Shown: piece by piece, positions 43,730-54,459 of the stretch
Layout: every line of letters begins with the position of its first letter
Numbering within the stretch: position 1 is the stretch's first letter
Assembly: GCF_016920785.2 (NCBI RefSeq)
Contig: NW_024609836.1
Location: forward strand, 10,508,018-10,572,017
Reading direction: 5' to 3'
DNA: 64,000 nt
From: Ixodes scapularis
Taxonomy: Eukaryota > Arthropoda > Arachnida > Ixodida > Ixodidae
The notes under the pieces: generated by a model
The model's database searches: none
Told to the model about the DNA's origin: nothing
The model's input: only the letters and a program-made list of their open reading frames with translations
Program-made: the position numbers and the translations under genes

Positions 43730-46726
43730 AAGATATTCTGTTACGCGCAGAAGAGTCTCCCATGAACATAAAATTGTTGCGAAAACTACGCTGTTACTGC
43801 GCCAAAGAGTGTGCTATGATATTAGAAGTAATAGAGTCGAAGCTACCCTGTTACACGCGAAATAATATTCCATGATTATTGAATAAATAGTGGAAGCTAG
43901 GCTGTTACACTCTACAAGACATTCCATAATTCTTGAATTAATGTAGTAAAATTACGTTGCTACATTTCAAAGGGCATGCGATGAATGTAGATCTAATAAA
44001 ATGAAAGCTGCATTGTAAGACTACAAAGAGCATCCTACAATTGTATATTTAATAAAGTAGAAGGTACGCTGTTACGCTCCAAAGAGCATCTCATGGTTGT
44101 ATAATCAATAAAGTGAAATCTACGCTGTTACGCGCCGAAAGACACTAATGATTTCAAAATTGACACTTGAAAAGCCACCCTGTTACGCGTGAGAGAGTAT
44201 CCCACGATTGTAGAATTAATATAGTGGAAGCTACGCTGCTACTTGCTGAACCGACTCCCATAATTCCAAAATTGATACAGCGAAAACTACGCTGTTACGG
44301 GCCAAATAGCACCCCATGATTGTAGAATTATTATAGTGGAAGCCACGCCGTTACACGCCGATACGTATCCCATGATTATATGATTATTGAATCAATATAG
44401 GATGTTAGGCTGTTACGATTTAAGAAGGATCCCATAATTGTAAAATTAAACACGTGGAATTTACGTTGTTACACTCCAAAAAGCATCTCATGCTTGCGGA
44501 AATAATAAAGTGAAAACTAAGCTGGAAGACACCAAAGAGCATCCTACAATTGCAGAATTAATAAAGTGGAAGCTATGTTGTTACGCTCCAAGGAGCATCC
44601 CAAAATGTTTAGGATTAATATAGTGAAAGCTAAGCTTTTACACTTCAATATTTGTCCCGATCCTTGAATTAAGAGAAGCTAGGCTGTTACTTTCCAAAAA
44701 CATCTCATAAGTGTAGAATAATAGGCTGGCATTTACATTTTTACACTCTAAACACCATCCTATGATTGCACAATCATTGAAATGGAAACTATGCTGTCAC
44801 GCTACAAGGAGCATCCCCTGATTGTAGAATTAACAAGGTGGAATTACGCTGTTACACGTTAATGGAAGTCCCATCATTGTAAAAGTGACTGCGACGATAG
44901 CTGCGCTATTAAGCGCCAAAGAGCATCCCATGATTGTAAATTAATTTAGGGAAGCTACGCTGTTACGCTCCAAAGAACATCCCATGGTTGTAGAATGCAT
45001 AAAGTGGAATCTACGATGTGATACGACAAAAAAACTCCATTGAGTTCAAAATCGACACAGAGAAAGCTGCGCCGTTTCGTGCCAAAAAGCATTTCATTAA
45101 TGTAAAATTAATACATTGGAACCTAAGCTCTTATGCACCGAAGAAACTCCCACGATTGCCAAATTGACTCAGCGAAAGCTACGCTCTACGTGCCAAAGGG
45201 CATCACATAATTATAGAAAAATATAGTGGAAGCTACGCAGTTACACGACTAAAAGTATCTCATGATTGTTAAATTAATAGAGAAAGCTACGGTTTTACAC
45301 TCCAAAAAGCACTCCACAATTGTACCGATGAAGTGTAATTTACGTTTTTACACTCCAAAAAAGGTCCCCTCATTGTAGATGTAATAAAGTAAAAGCTACG
45401 CTGAAAAACTCCAAAGAGCCTCCCACAATTTTATAATTAATAAAGGGGAAGCTATGCTGTAACCGCCCAAGGAGCATCGCATGATTGGAAAATTAATAAG
45501 GTGGAATGTACGCCGTTACGCACCAATGAAAGTCCCATGTCTGTAAAATTGAAAGAATGAAAGTTGTGCCATTACGGGTCTAAGAAGATCCCATGACTGT
45601 AGATATAATAAAGTGGAGATACGCTGTTACGCTCCAAACAGCATTCCGTGGTCCTAGAATTAATAAAGTGGATACTGAGCTGTTAGGCGGCAAATAGACT
45701 CCCATGATTTCAAAACTGACAGAGCGAAAGCTACGCTCTTACGCGCAAAATAGCATCCCATGATTGTAGAATTATTATAGTAGAAGCTACTCTGTTACAC
45801 ACCAAATAGACTCCAATAATCTCCAAAACCGACGCAGCGAAAGCTACGCTGTTACGCGCAAAAGAGCAACCTATGATTGTAAAATTATTGTAGTGGAAGC
45901 TACGCTGTTACACGCCAAATAAAGTCCCCTGATTTCAAAATTGACACAACGAAAGCTACGCTGTTACGTGGCAGAGAGCATCCCATGATTGTAGAATTAG
46001 CATAGTGGAAGCTAGGCTGTTTCACGCCAAATAGAGTCCCATGATCGCAAATTGACACAACAAAACTACGCGGTTACGCTCCAAAGAGCATCCCATTATT
46101 GTAGAATTATTATCGTGGAAGCTACGCTGCTACACGCCGAATAGATTCCCATCATCATAAAATCGACACAGCAAAAGGTACGCTGTTGCGCGCCAAATAG
46201 CATCCCATGTTTGTAGAATGATTATACTGGGGGCTACGCTGTTACGCGCCAAAGAGCTTCCCATGGTTGTTAAGTTATTATAGTAGAAGCTACGCAGTTA
46301 CTCACCAGTCAGACTGCCTAGATTTCAAAATTGACACAGCGAAAACTACGCTGTTGCAAGCCAAATTGCATCCTACGGCTGTAGAATTATTGTAGTGGAA
46401 GCTGTGCTGTTACACGCCAAATAGACTCCCATCATCTCTAAATTGACACAGGAAAAGCTACTCTGTTACGCGCCAAAGAGCATCCCATAATTGTAGAAGT
46501 AATATAGGGAAAGCTACAGTAGAAGACTCTAAAAGAGCGTTCAAGAATTCAATAATTATTAAAGTGGAAGCTACGCTCTTAGGCTCCAAGGAGCATCCCA
46601 TTATTGCAGAATAAATGAGGGCGAATCTACGTTGTTACGCGCCAATGAAAGCTCCGTCATTGTAAAACTGACACAACGAAAGCTACTCTATTAAGCGGCA
46701 AAGAACGTCCAATGATTGCAGAACAA
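43730..46726 (+). repeat. Degenerate 56-57 bp satellite array, main block
   Basis: About 53 head-to-tail monomers, with gctacgctg spaced at 56-57 bp (for example 45730, 45786, 45843, 45899, 45955, 46011). Two monomer types tend to alternate. Type A has gagcatcccatgattgtaga and attattatagtgg; type B has gactcccatgatttcaaaat and tgacacagcgaa. This gives a dimer of about 113 bp. Monomers differ by substitutions and small indels, so the array is old. It lies inside the MAM gene intron. Confidence 0.9.
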
Positions 46727-47267
46727 TATTTATTTATTTGTCTATATTACCAAGCCTATAACAAGCCTATAAATGCTTAGGCAGAAAATTCATACAACAA
46801 AAAGGACAAAATCAAAACATACCAATGCAATGCAGGCTAACTAATAGGCAAAGAAATGTTTGAGTAGCGCGTCATTATAAAAATGGCCAGTGATTCTGAA
46901 TTGAGAACACCTTTAGGGAGATTATTCCATTCGCCTATTGTGTTAGGGAAGAAGGAAGATTTAAACAATGTGGTTCTACACAATGGATCGATTATTGCTA
47001 TTTCGTGTTCATTTCTTCTAGACCTAGCTTCTTTAATCGCTGAATAATCGTTCAGGCACAGTCGCAAATTACCATAAACAATATTAGAATATATCTTGTC
47101 GCTAAATCATGCACTCCCAACCGGACAGATGAATCGGATATTAAAGACATAAAACTGTATCTATTGTACGCAAACAGCAATGGCTTCTTTTGCACAACCT
47201 TGAGCACATCATAAGACAAGTTGGCGTGCGGATCCCATATAACATCAGCATATTCCAGCATGTTCTA
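46727..47267 (-). mobile_element. LINE 3'-end insertion within the satellite
   Basis: The minus strand reads MLEYADVIWDPHANLSYDVL, then VVQKKPLLFAYNRYSFMSL, then SSFFPNTIGEWNNLPKGVL. These are C-terminal signatures of CR1/L2-like LINEs (L-E-Y-A-x-x-x-W-D-P, N-R-Y, W-N-x-L-P). The 3' tail is an (aaata)-like run at 46729-46742. The upstream RT is missing. Satellite monomers continue on both sides. Confidence 0.85.
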
Positions 47268-47897
47268 GTGTAAGCTACGCTATTACGCTATAAAGAGCAT
47301 CCCAGGATTATAGAATTAATAAAGTAGAATCGACGCTGTAACACACAAAAAGACTTCCATGATTCTGGAAATGACACAACAAAAGCTTCGCAGTTATGCG
47401 CCAAAAAAGCAACCCATGATTGTAGAAATAATATAGTGGAAGCTACGCTGTTACAAACCAAAAATATCCCATGATTGTTCAATTAATAGTGGAAGCTAGG
47501 CTGTTACACTCCAACAAAGTATCCCATAATTGTATAAATAATAAAGTGTAATTTACTTTGTTGCACTTCAAAGAGCGTCCCATGACTGTAAAATTAATAA
47601 GGTGAAATCTACACCGTAATGCGCCAATGAAAGTCCTAAGATTATAAAATTGACACAACGAAAGCTGTACTATTGCGCGACAAAGGGCATAACATGATTG
47701 TAGAATTAATAAAGTGAAAGTCATGCGGTCCCACTCAAAAGGGCATCTCATGGTTGTAGAATTAATAAAGTGGAAATTACGGTGTTACGCTTCAAAGAGA
47801 CGCCCATGATTTTAAAATTGACAGAGCGAAAGCTACGCCGTTACGCCAAACAGTATCCCGTAATTGTAGAATCAATGAGGTGGAATATACGCTGACA
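47268..47897 (+). repeat. Satellite array, second block
   Basis: About eleven monomers of the same 56-57 bp family between the LINE fragment and the foldback insertion. Confidence 0.85.
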
Positions 47898-48045
47898 TAA
47901 TTAAAAACAAAACAGTACAATGGCGGGGACAAATTAAGAAGTAACCGACAGGACAAACTGCTGCGTTCTGTCAGTTGGCTTTAACTTTGTCATTGCCTTT
48001 GCGCTGTTTTGTTTGTAATTATATCTGCATACCAAGTAGCCAAAC
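47898..48045. repeat. Foldback locus D inserted in the satellite
   Basis: The left arm attaaaaacaaaacagtac ... gacaggacaaactg and right arm ctgcgttctgtcagttggc ... gctgttttgtttgtaatt are imperfect inverses of about 58 bp each. The right flank is accaagtagcc, close to the ccaactagccc end of locus A. Satellite resumes directly after it. Confidence 0.7.
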
Positions 48046-48981
48046 ATCTACTGGAGTCTACGCTGCAACCCGTCAATGAGAGTTTCATGATTGTGAAATT
48101 GACACAACGAAAGTTGCGCTATTATGCACCAAAAACATTCCAATATTGTAGAAATAATATAGTGGAAGCTACGCTGTTACGCTTTAAAGAGCATTTCGTG
48201 GTTGCAGATATAATAAAATGGAATCTACGCTGTTGCCCTCTAAAGAGCATCCCATGGTTGCAGAAGGGATAAAGTGGAAGCCACGTTGTTACACTACAAA
48301 GAGCATCCTATAATTGCACAATTAATAGAGTCGAAGCTACGCTGTTTCGCTCCAAAGAGTATCCCATGATAGTAGAAATATTAATATAGAATCTACGCTC
48401 TTACGCGTCAAAGGAAGTCTCATGATTGTGAAATTGGCACAACGAAAGCTACGCATTATGGACCAAAGAGAATTCAATGATTTTAGAATAATATAATGGA
48501 AGCTACGCCGCTACACTGTAAAAGGCATCCTATGGTTGTAAAATGATTAAAGATGAGTCTGCCCTGTTATCTGCAAAACACTTTCGATGAATGTAAAATT
48601 ATTATACTGAACGATACACTATTACGCGCCAAAGAGCATCTTATAACTGTCGAATTATTATAGTGGACGCTACGCTACACTCGAAAGAGCACCCCGTGAA
48701 TGCAAAATTAATAAGGTGGAATATACGCTGTTACGCGCCAAATATTTCTATGATTAAAAAATTGACGCATGTAACGCTGTGCCATTTCGCGCAAAAGAGC
48801 ATCCCATAAATGTAGAAATATTGAAGTGGAAGCTACGCTGTTACTCTCCAAAAGAAATCCTCTTATTAAAAAATCAATAACGTGAAATAGACGCTGTTAA
48901 GCGCGTAAGGGTGTCCCATACTTATAGACTGAATGATTGACGTGTAAGCTATGCTGCTACGCGCCAAGAAGCGTCCCGTGA
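48046..48981 (+). repeat. Satellite array, third block
   Basis: About sixteen monomers. The last one is broken at gcgtcccgtga, and its continuation ttgtagaactgacacaacg is found at 53399, beyond the LINE. Confidence 0.85.
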
Positions 48982-49349
48982 CTTATTTGTTTATTTATTT
49001 ATTATTGAATACCTGCAGCGCCCTCAAGGTGTTATTGCGGAGAGACGGTGTCAAAAGTTTTTTTTTTTTTGGGGGGGGGGGGGGGGGGGCGAAAACATAG
49101 GTGGAAACACAGTCTGTTTAAGCTGATGTCATTTAACGTTGTACAGCCCCGCCCCCACCAACCAAACTAAAATCAAAAGAGATAAACAGGAAGAGGGAAG
49201 AGTTGCAATGTTTAATTGATTATCTACTCTTTTTTAAATGTAAAACGAACTTCAAATATTGTTATTTCTAGCTATACAGGTTGTACCAATATAGATTCAG
49301 TGCGAAAATTTTCATCTTCAGTTATTTCTTCTGCAAGTCAACAGTTTCC

Positions 49350-50720
49350 ATTTCAATTCCAAGTTGTGGCACTTGCCTTGAACCTATAATTATTTAGGAC
49401 ACATCTTGCGCCGCGACTTTCCACTCGTTCTAGTTTACCAGAGAGACATTTCATTCTTGTGACCCATTCTATGCACGCATACTCAAGGACTGAACAGACA
49501 AAAGAAAACGCTTCCAGCCTTTCCCCTCTAGTGAAGAAGGAAGACCAGCGAAGCTGTACTACGGTGGGAATGAATGGCCGGCCGCCAGTCAGCAAGCCAG
49601 AGCGGAAAGGCTCGAAAGATTGCCGGCGTCACTTAAACATGGTGGTAGCTGTCCGGAGTGTTGTGTCGACATTTATTTGGTGGCAAACACGATCCTGGGG
49701 AAACTAGCCCTTAACATCTCCGCTGTAAAACAGTTTTCTTTAGTTCTGAAGGGCAGCGCTGGAACTTCCGACACAAGAATCCCAACAGGCTGTTCGCCTT
49801 TTTTTTTTATGGATATGATTGTTTCATGACAGGCCACTTGAACAGGTAAAACCAAGATCACGAACTGAATTAGTTCTTTCGATGTGTTCGTTCTTAATAA
49901 TATAGCAGATGTCTTCTGTAATTTTTGTTTGTTTTGTTTTTCTCTAAATCCTAATCATTTACATTTACTTTCAATAAGTTTCATGCGCCAGTCACTACAT
50001 TAGTTCGTTATTCGATTTGTCTAATTGAAGTCAAAAAAAATTATCCATCATCCTCAATTGTTCCGTAAGAAAACAACATCGTCGGCGAATAGTTTAAAAC
50101 GAAGGAATATTCAAACGTAATTATTTATGTACGTCCGACAAAGAAGAGAACCCAAGACCGAGACCAGTGGGAAGACAGACGTTACGGTTACAGTACTTGA
50201 TGGATGACCGCTCAAAATCACACGCTGTTTTGTATCACAAAGGTGGTAGAAAAAAATACAACATCAAGATCAATATAGAAACCTGTAAATTTTTCAGTAA
50301 CAAACATTGACCCACTTTATGAAAAGCCCTCGCGCACATCTAAAAACACACAATCAACCTCTTTTCCGCACTTAATTCTGAGCGCAAAATCATGATAAAA
50401 ATCAACCGACAATGATGTGCAAGATACACCAGACCGAAAGCCGTATTGATCCTTTGGGGAAGTAATTAGGCGCATCTAGATGTGCAACTAAACCACCAGA
50501 AACTACGTGCTCAAGAGCTTTACGTACAATAAAGGTCAACGAGATGGGCCTTTTATTACTGGCGACATTTTTGCTGCCGATTATGTCGATGGAAACTACA
50601 GTAAAAATGTTCCATCTTCGGGAAGTTTATGCTCGGATAAACGCACTGTAAAAAGTACCTGAAGGGAACAGGACAGTATAAAAGCGCAGTTTTTAAGAAT
50701 CAGAGCAGGGAAGCCGTCAG
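49350..50720 (-). pseudogene. LINE ORF2 reverse-transcriptase fragment
   Basis: Minus-strand signatures in order are QYGFRSGVSCTSLSVDF (about 50440) and VDCVFLDVREGF (motif A, about 50340). The catalytic F-A-D-D sits at 50078-50089 within LFADDVVFLRN. LEYACIEWVTRMKCLSGKLE and LNNYRFKASATTWN lie at the C-terminus (49353-49500). Unlike the copy at 15 kb, the F-A-D-D is intact, but frames change between motifs. An unrelated-looking, still partly open frame covers 49353-49595. Confidence 0.85.
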
Positions 50721-51559
50721 GACCAGTTGCTTTTCATGTGTCAAGATTAAGCAGCATTTTTTTTCTTCCATTCTCCGGTAATGTGTAGTAATTGTCAGCA
50801 TTTCGTTATAACCTAGACTTGCCAAGCTTGGCGCGTCCCCTTCGGCACTTTTTTACATTATTTCTTTTAAAATAATCATTCAAACAATTTGATTTTGCTG
50901 AGTACTCAATTACGTCAGCTCAATCGAAAAAGAATGCAGGTACGACAGTATCTCGCTTACAACAAATCGCAAGCATTATTTTTATTGTTAGCACAGTTGC
51001 TATTTAATTTATCAAAATACGTAGCCTTGAATTTTGCTACGAGTAACTTGTATCGGAATAATAAGCTCTCTAACCTATGCATGATCTCATCCGACTGCTT
51101 TTTACGGTAGTTAATGAATACCCTGCTTGTTGTTTTATTAACTTCGATAGTTCGGGAGTAGCCCAAGCTTTGCTAACTTTTTTACCATCCTTAAAAGTTT
51201 TCTTGAGGAATGTACTTGTCTATGAGGAAGTGCTGTTTTGGTTTGAATCGGTACGAAGCTGTATCAACGTCTGTAAGACTTGCCTCGTGATTAAATATTG
51301 CTACGTAAGACTGCAGCCCCTGTTACTGCTGCATAGGCACTTTTGTTATATAAATTCAATTTCCTTGTATTACAATGATAGGAAGGTAGTGTAGGTAGGG
51401 ATATTTGAGCAGTTACGGCTTTATGATCGTTAATTCCAGGAATAACGGTGGTATATAGCAATGCAACACGAAACGTTTCATGAAATCAGATCTATAATAC
51501 TGTTTTTCTTGGTGAGCAGATTTACGTAATGTTTAAAAATAAAGGCGTCGGCAAGTGGA

Positions 51560-52190
51560 ATTCGTTATAAACGTTTCTATTAGGAGCACAAATTTTTACA
51601 TTGTCCACTGAGAGTTCTGGGAGGTTAAAATCTCATCCAACTATAACACAATCGTTCAACATATTATTCATAACTTCGTGTAACCCAACAATTATTTCAT
51701 GCCTTGTGCCTGGGGGTCTATTATAAGCTCAGACTAATACCCTTGTCGGGCGGGCACGTTCAGTAACATTTAAGCAAAATGCCATTACAGCTCGGCCAAT
51801 CCGCGTGTTTAAAACGCCCCGCGGCGCGTACACCCGCCACGTGGAGAACCAGCATCACGAGCTGATTCGCCGAGTGGTGAATGACATTCGATCAAAATGA
51901 CACTTAGAGTCCCGTCTGACAGAGGTATAAAAGTCTTTTTCCTTCGAACTTTATGCGAGGCCACACTCATTGAATACTGACGTGTTGAGTTTCGAGATGA
52001 GTGCTGTGCAGTTCTTCGGCGATCATCAAGAACACACCCGAACCATGACCATGGTGGTCCTGTAGGTACACTGCGTATCGCCAAGGAAATTCTTTGCAAT
52101 CGTTTACGGAATCATCAAGTCATGACTCAGTTCCCACGACAACCGAGGGGTTGGTTGTTTGAATAAAACAGCCTAATTGCAAAACTCTAA
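51560..52190 (-). pseudogene. LINE ORF2 endonuclease fragment
   Basis: The minus strand reads NPSVVVGTES(stop)LDDSV, where T-E-x-W-L-D-D-S is expected, so the W is now a stop. HGHGSGVFLMIAEEL follows, then, near 51624-51632, a D-F-N-L-P motif that normally follows a Gly. These are EEP-endonuclease signatures in the correct order. Stops and shifts make it inactive. Confidence 0.75.
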
Positions 52191-52289
52191 ATTTTACGCT
52201 TCGGCTGTTAGCAATAAGAAACTATTATGTTATTTTTGTTATTTTTTTATTTACGTTCCAGCCGGCTTAGGCAGCTGATTTTAATCTGT

Positions 52290-52530
52290 ATTGCTACCAG
52301 CAAAAAGGCGAGTTTGGTCTCTGCCGCTCTCCTTTACCATTTGCGAGGCACCATCAAAAATAATCATTCGTTCACCGATAAACAGTTTGTCGAACTGTAG
52401 TTCGAAAGGACGCCCTTCGGAACTGCCGAAGTCTAACAGCCATTTTAGGAAGAAACCGTATTCTTGGCGCGACGTCTTCGTTCACCGGGAATTCAGAACC
52501 TTTCAATTAAAAAGCAAACCACATAACTTT
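52290..52530 (-). pseudogene. LINE ORF1 C-terminal fragment
   Basis: The minus strand reads LLDFGSSEGRPFELQFDKLF and IGERMIIFDGASQMVKES before a stop. A 'F-D-K-L-x-I-G-x-R' segment close to the end is typical of CR1-like ORF1 proteins. It ends about 30 codons before the ORF2 endonuclease motifs, matching a bicistronic LINE. Confidence 0.55.
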
Positions 52531-52728
52531 TTTTTTCTTTTTTGAAAAGTTAAATATAACGATAACTGGGCAGCTTCTTTTTTTTTTCCCCGAATAAGAC
52601 AAGCCGATGTGAACGTTCAATTTTACTGCAGTCTGTAGTTGCATTGAGGACTTCTCAGCAAATCTTTATAACAGGCTGTGCGGACTCAGTCCGCGCCTTT
52701 GTCTTTACCTCAAATTTCAAGAAAACAA

Positions 52729-52980
52729 TGGCCGCCTCAGTGGCTCCGAGGCGAGACCGTCGACATACGGATCCCCATATGGCGGATTCGAATCCCTGCC
52801 GAGGTGCCCGCAATCTGACGGAGGCTTATTGCGGAGAAGGCGCCGTGTAACCGAGCTTTCGGTTGCACGTCAAAAAATCCCCGGGTGGTCGAAATTAATC
52901 CTCAGTCAGACGGGCATCTGGCACGCTGGGGCGTGCCAGATGCCCGTTTTTGGTTTGGCACGTAAAACCCCCAAATTTGA
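52729..52980 (+). repeat. tRNA-derived SINE (Ruka-like), with hairpin in its body
   Basis: It starts ggccgcctcagtggctccg (A-box region) and has ggattcgaatccc (B box, 52784-52796). The body contains cgggtggtcgaaattaatcc and the tail ggtttggcacgtaaaacccc. This combination is the pattern of the tRNA-derived SINE widespread in ticks. At 52914-52947 the body holds a perfect hairpin (gggcatctggcacg / cgtgccagatgccc) in place of the usual sequence. It is inserted in the LINE ORF1 region. Confidence 0.7.
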
Positions 52981-53224
52981 CTTGACAAGAAAACAACAAT
53001 AGAAGATTGGGCCTACGCGATCTCGATTCCGAGCCAACACACCTGTGTCTTAGAGCAGCTTATTTCTCGCTAATCTCTGTCCGTTGTCCATTCACGCATA
53101 ATGGACAACTCATATCTCGTTGTTTTGTTTGTTTTGTTTTTAATTCTAAGGCGCGTTATTCAATCCAGGACTTAACCGCGTTAGTTTGTTATTGTTTTTG
53201 CTTTATGTCTTTAATATCGCTTTA

Positions 53225-53395
53225 TTACTTTTTTTCTGATGTGCCTCGAGCCTTTTCATGCTGGTGGGTAAATTCTGAACTATAGCGTTTAAGTACATTA
53301 CTCAACAACTCTTCTTGTTTGTGTGTCATGAGACCAGGGTAAGTCTCTACATCTCCGCTTAACAACAACAGTAAACGGCGAACAGATTGCAAGCA
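53225..53395 (-). pseudogene. LINE ORF1 N-terminus with degenerate 2A-like motif
   Basis: The minus-strand frame reads RRLLLLLSGDVETYPGL then MTHKQEELLSNVLKRY. The segment G-D-V-E-T-Y-P-G-L (53330-53356) is one or two substitutions from the 2A consensus D-V/I-E-x-N-P-G-P, preceded by the usual leucine run. 2A-like peptides cause ribosomal 'stop-carry on' and are known at the N-terminus of some CR1/L2 and related LINE ORFs. The N and final P are replaced here, so this copy would not be expected to work. Confidence 0.75.
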
Positions 53396-53399
53396 AGCA

Positions 53400-53650
53400 T
53401 TGTAGAACTGACACAACGAAATCTGCTCTCTTACGCGCAAAAAGAGGTCCTCGTGATTATTAAAATAATGACGAGGAAAGCTATGCTGATGTGCGACAAA
53501 GAGCCTCCCATAATTCTAGATATAATAAAGTGAAGCTATGGAAGCTACGTTGTTACGCGCCAAGGAGCCACCGAGGACTGTACACTTGGTGCAGTGAAAG
53601 CTAATGCGTTAGGCGCGAAAAAGCATACCACGATTACAGGATTATTAAAA
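53400..53650 (+). repeat. Satellite array, fourth block
   Basis: About four to five diverged monomers (gaagctacgttgttacgcgc, gaaagctatgctgatgtgcg). Confidence 0.75.
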
Positions 53651-54245
53651 GCACGCCGAAGAGGCTTCGGACTGCTTACGTGTAGGAGTGCGAAAGCATT
53701 ATACACCTTTGCAAAAATCACCTTCTGCGCGCGGCCATCTGCGTCTGCTGGGCTTTGGAACGCCTTCTAAGCATGCGCTGTTGCTCTGCTGTGCGGTATA
53801 TAAGACGCTGCGCATGCCTCCACAGTTCAGTGACTCAGCATATTTCTGCCGGGTGATAAGCGATGCAAAGGTCTGTGGTCCCGCGGGTGAAACCGCCTCA
53901 CATTCCATCGCACGAAGCACACAAAGAGAACAGATGAAGTCCGAAGCGCAACTGACGCGCGGGGAGGCTGAGCTCCACGTCTTCCTTTTGCACACGGCGC
54001 TCCGGCAGTGACGTCACACTCCCCACTGCGCAGGCGCGGCGCCCCCGCCGGCTTCACGGCTTCACGGCTTCCCTGACGAAGCATATCTGCGTGGCTGTGC
54101 TTTTCTTTGGGTTTTATTTCTGAGACGCGTCCGCTTTGGCCTTGAGCGGCGCGTGTTTGATGACGTATTTTTGTGGCTATCTTTCGGGCACAACGCCGAC
54201 GCCGCCTTTTCGCGTAATGGGACATTCAAGGATTTCGCCTTGAAA
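53651..54245. other. GC-rich insert within the satellite, no recognised gene
   Basis: This is a non-satellite segment between monomer blocks, richer in GC and CpG than its surroundings. It carries a TATA/initiator pair (53797, 53829) and a GTGACGTCAC at 54009. Frames on both strands lack family motifs. It may be another mobile element. Confidence 0.4.
53797..53833 (+). promoter_or_regulatory. Possible RNA polymerase II core promoter
   Basis: TATATAAG at 53797-53804 and an arthropod-type initiator TTCAGTG with its A at 53829 are 32 bases apart, the standard spacing. Downstream is only a 25-codon frame (MKSEAQLTRG...) ending at a stop at about 54011. A chance match or the promoter of a mobile element are alternatives. 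Confidence 0.3.
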
Positions 54246-54318
54246 AGGAGGCTACGCTGTTTCGCGCCAAAAAGCCTCGTATGGTTGTTCAATAGGTGCA
54301 GTGAACGCTACGTTATTT
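54246..54318 (+). repeat. Last satellite monomer, adjoining the exon acceptor
   Basis: The sequence gaggctacgctgtttcgcgc ... gaacgctacgtta is a monomer plus the start of the next one. It passes directly into tttttcttcgcag, the polypyrimidine tract and acceptor of the MAM exon. Confidence 0.75.
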
Positions 54319-54328
54319 TTCTTCGCAG

Positions 54329-54459
54329 GTGGCAAACCTTTCAAGTGCCTCTCGGAAGGCAGGAGCCTCCCTTCATGGTCAGCCTGGAGGTGCTTCCTGG
54401 CAGGACGGTTCCGGGGCACGTGGCCTTGGACGACATCCGCCTCGTGGATTGCGTCCAGA
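54329..54459 (+). CDS. MAM domain exon (C-terminal part)
   Basis: Acceptor tttttcttcgcag ends at 54328 and donor gtacgt starts at 54460, so the exon has 131 nt. It enters in phase 2, completing the CA- codon of the previous exon to Gln, and leaves in phase 1. It encodes WQTFQVPLGRQEPPFMVSLE and then PGHVALDDIRLVDC. These are the W-x-x-x-x-V-x-L, F-x-V-x-x-E and G-x-x-A-L-D-D-I-x-L-x-x-C motifs that end every MAM domain, with the final conserved Cys. Joined in phase to the exon at 36464-36686, it gives a continuous MAM C-terminal two-thirds. No further exon is therefore needed in the 17.6 kb intron between them. Confidence 0.95.

Larger units (their letters stand above)
48982..53399 (-). mobile_element. 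Near full-length CR1/L2-like LINE inserted in a satellite monomer
   Basis: The 3' end is a (ttattta)-type run at 48982-49009, and the 5' end is at about 53399. Minus-strand order: ORF1 with a 2A-like motif (53330-53356), ORF1 C-terminus (52530-52290), endonuclease (about 52190-51560), RT (about 50720-49350). The satellite monomer is continuous across the two ends, so the 4.4-kb element came in as a unit, with a SINE later inserted in ORF1. Frames are broken throughout. A 27-base G tract lies at 49065-49090 in the 3' untranslated part. Confidence 0.85.

Noticed and set aside
43730..48981. CRISPR-like direct repeats
   Set aside because: Repeats are contiguous, diverged 56-57 bp monomers without constant-length unique spacers, and the context is eukaryotic.
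49353..49595. Possible independent 80-codon gene
   Set aside because: Its sequence is the C-terminal part of the LINE reverse transcriptase.
36687..54328. Search for additional exons in the 17.6 kb intron
   Set aside because: The flanking exons join in phase and complete one MAM domain, so no extra exon is required; none with motifs was seen.
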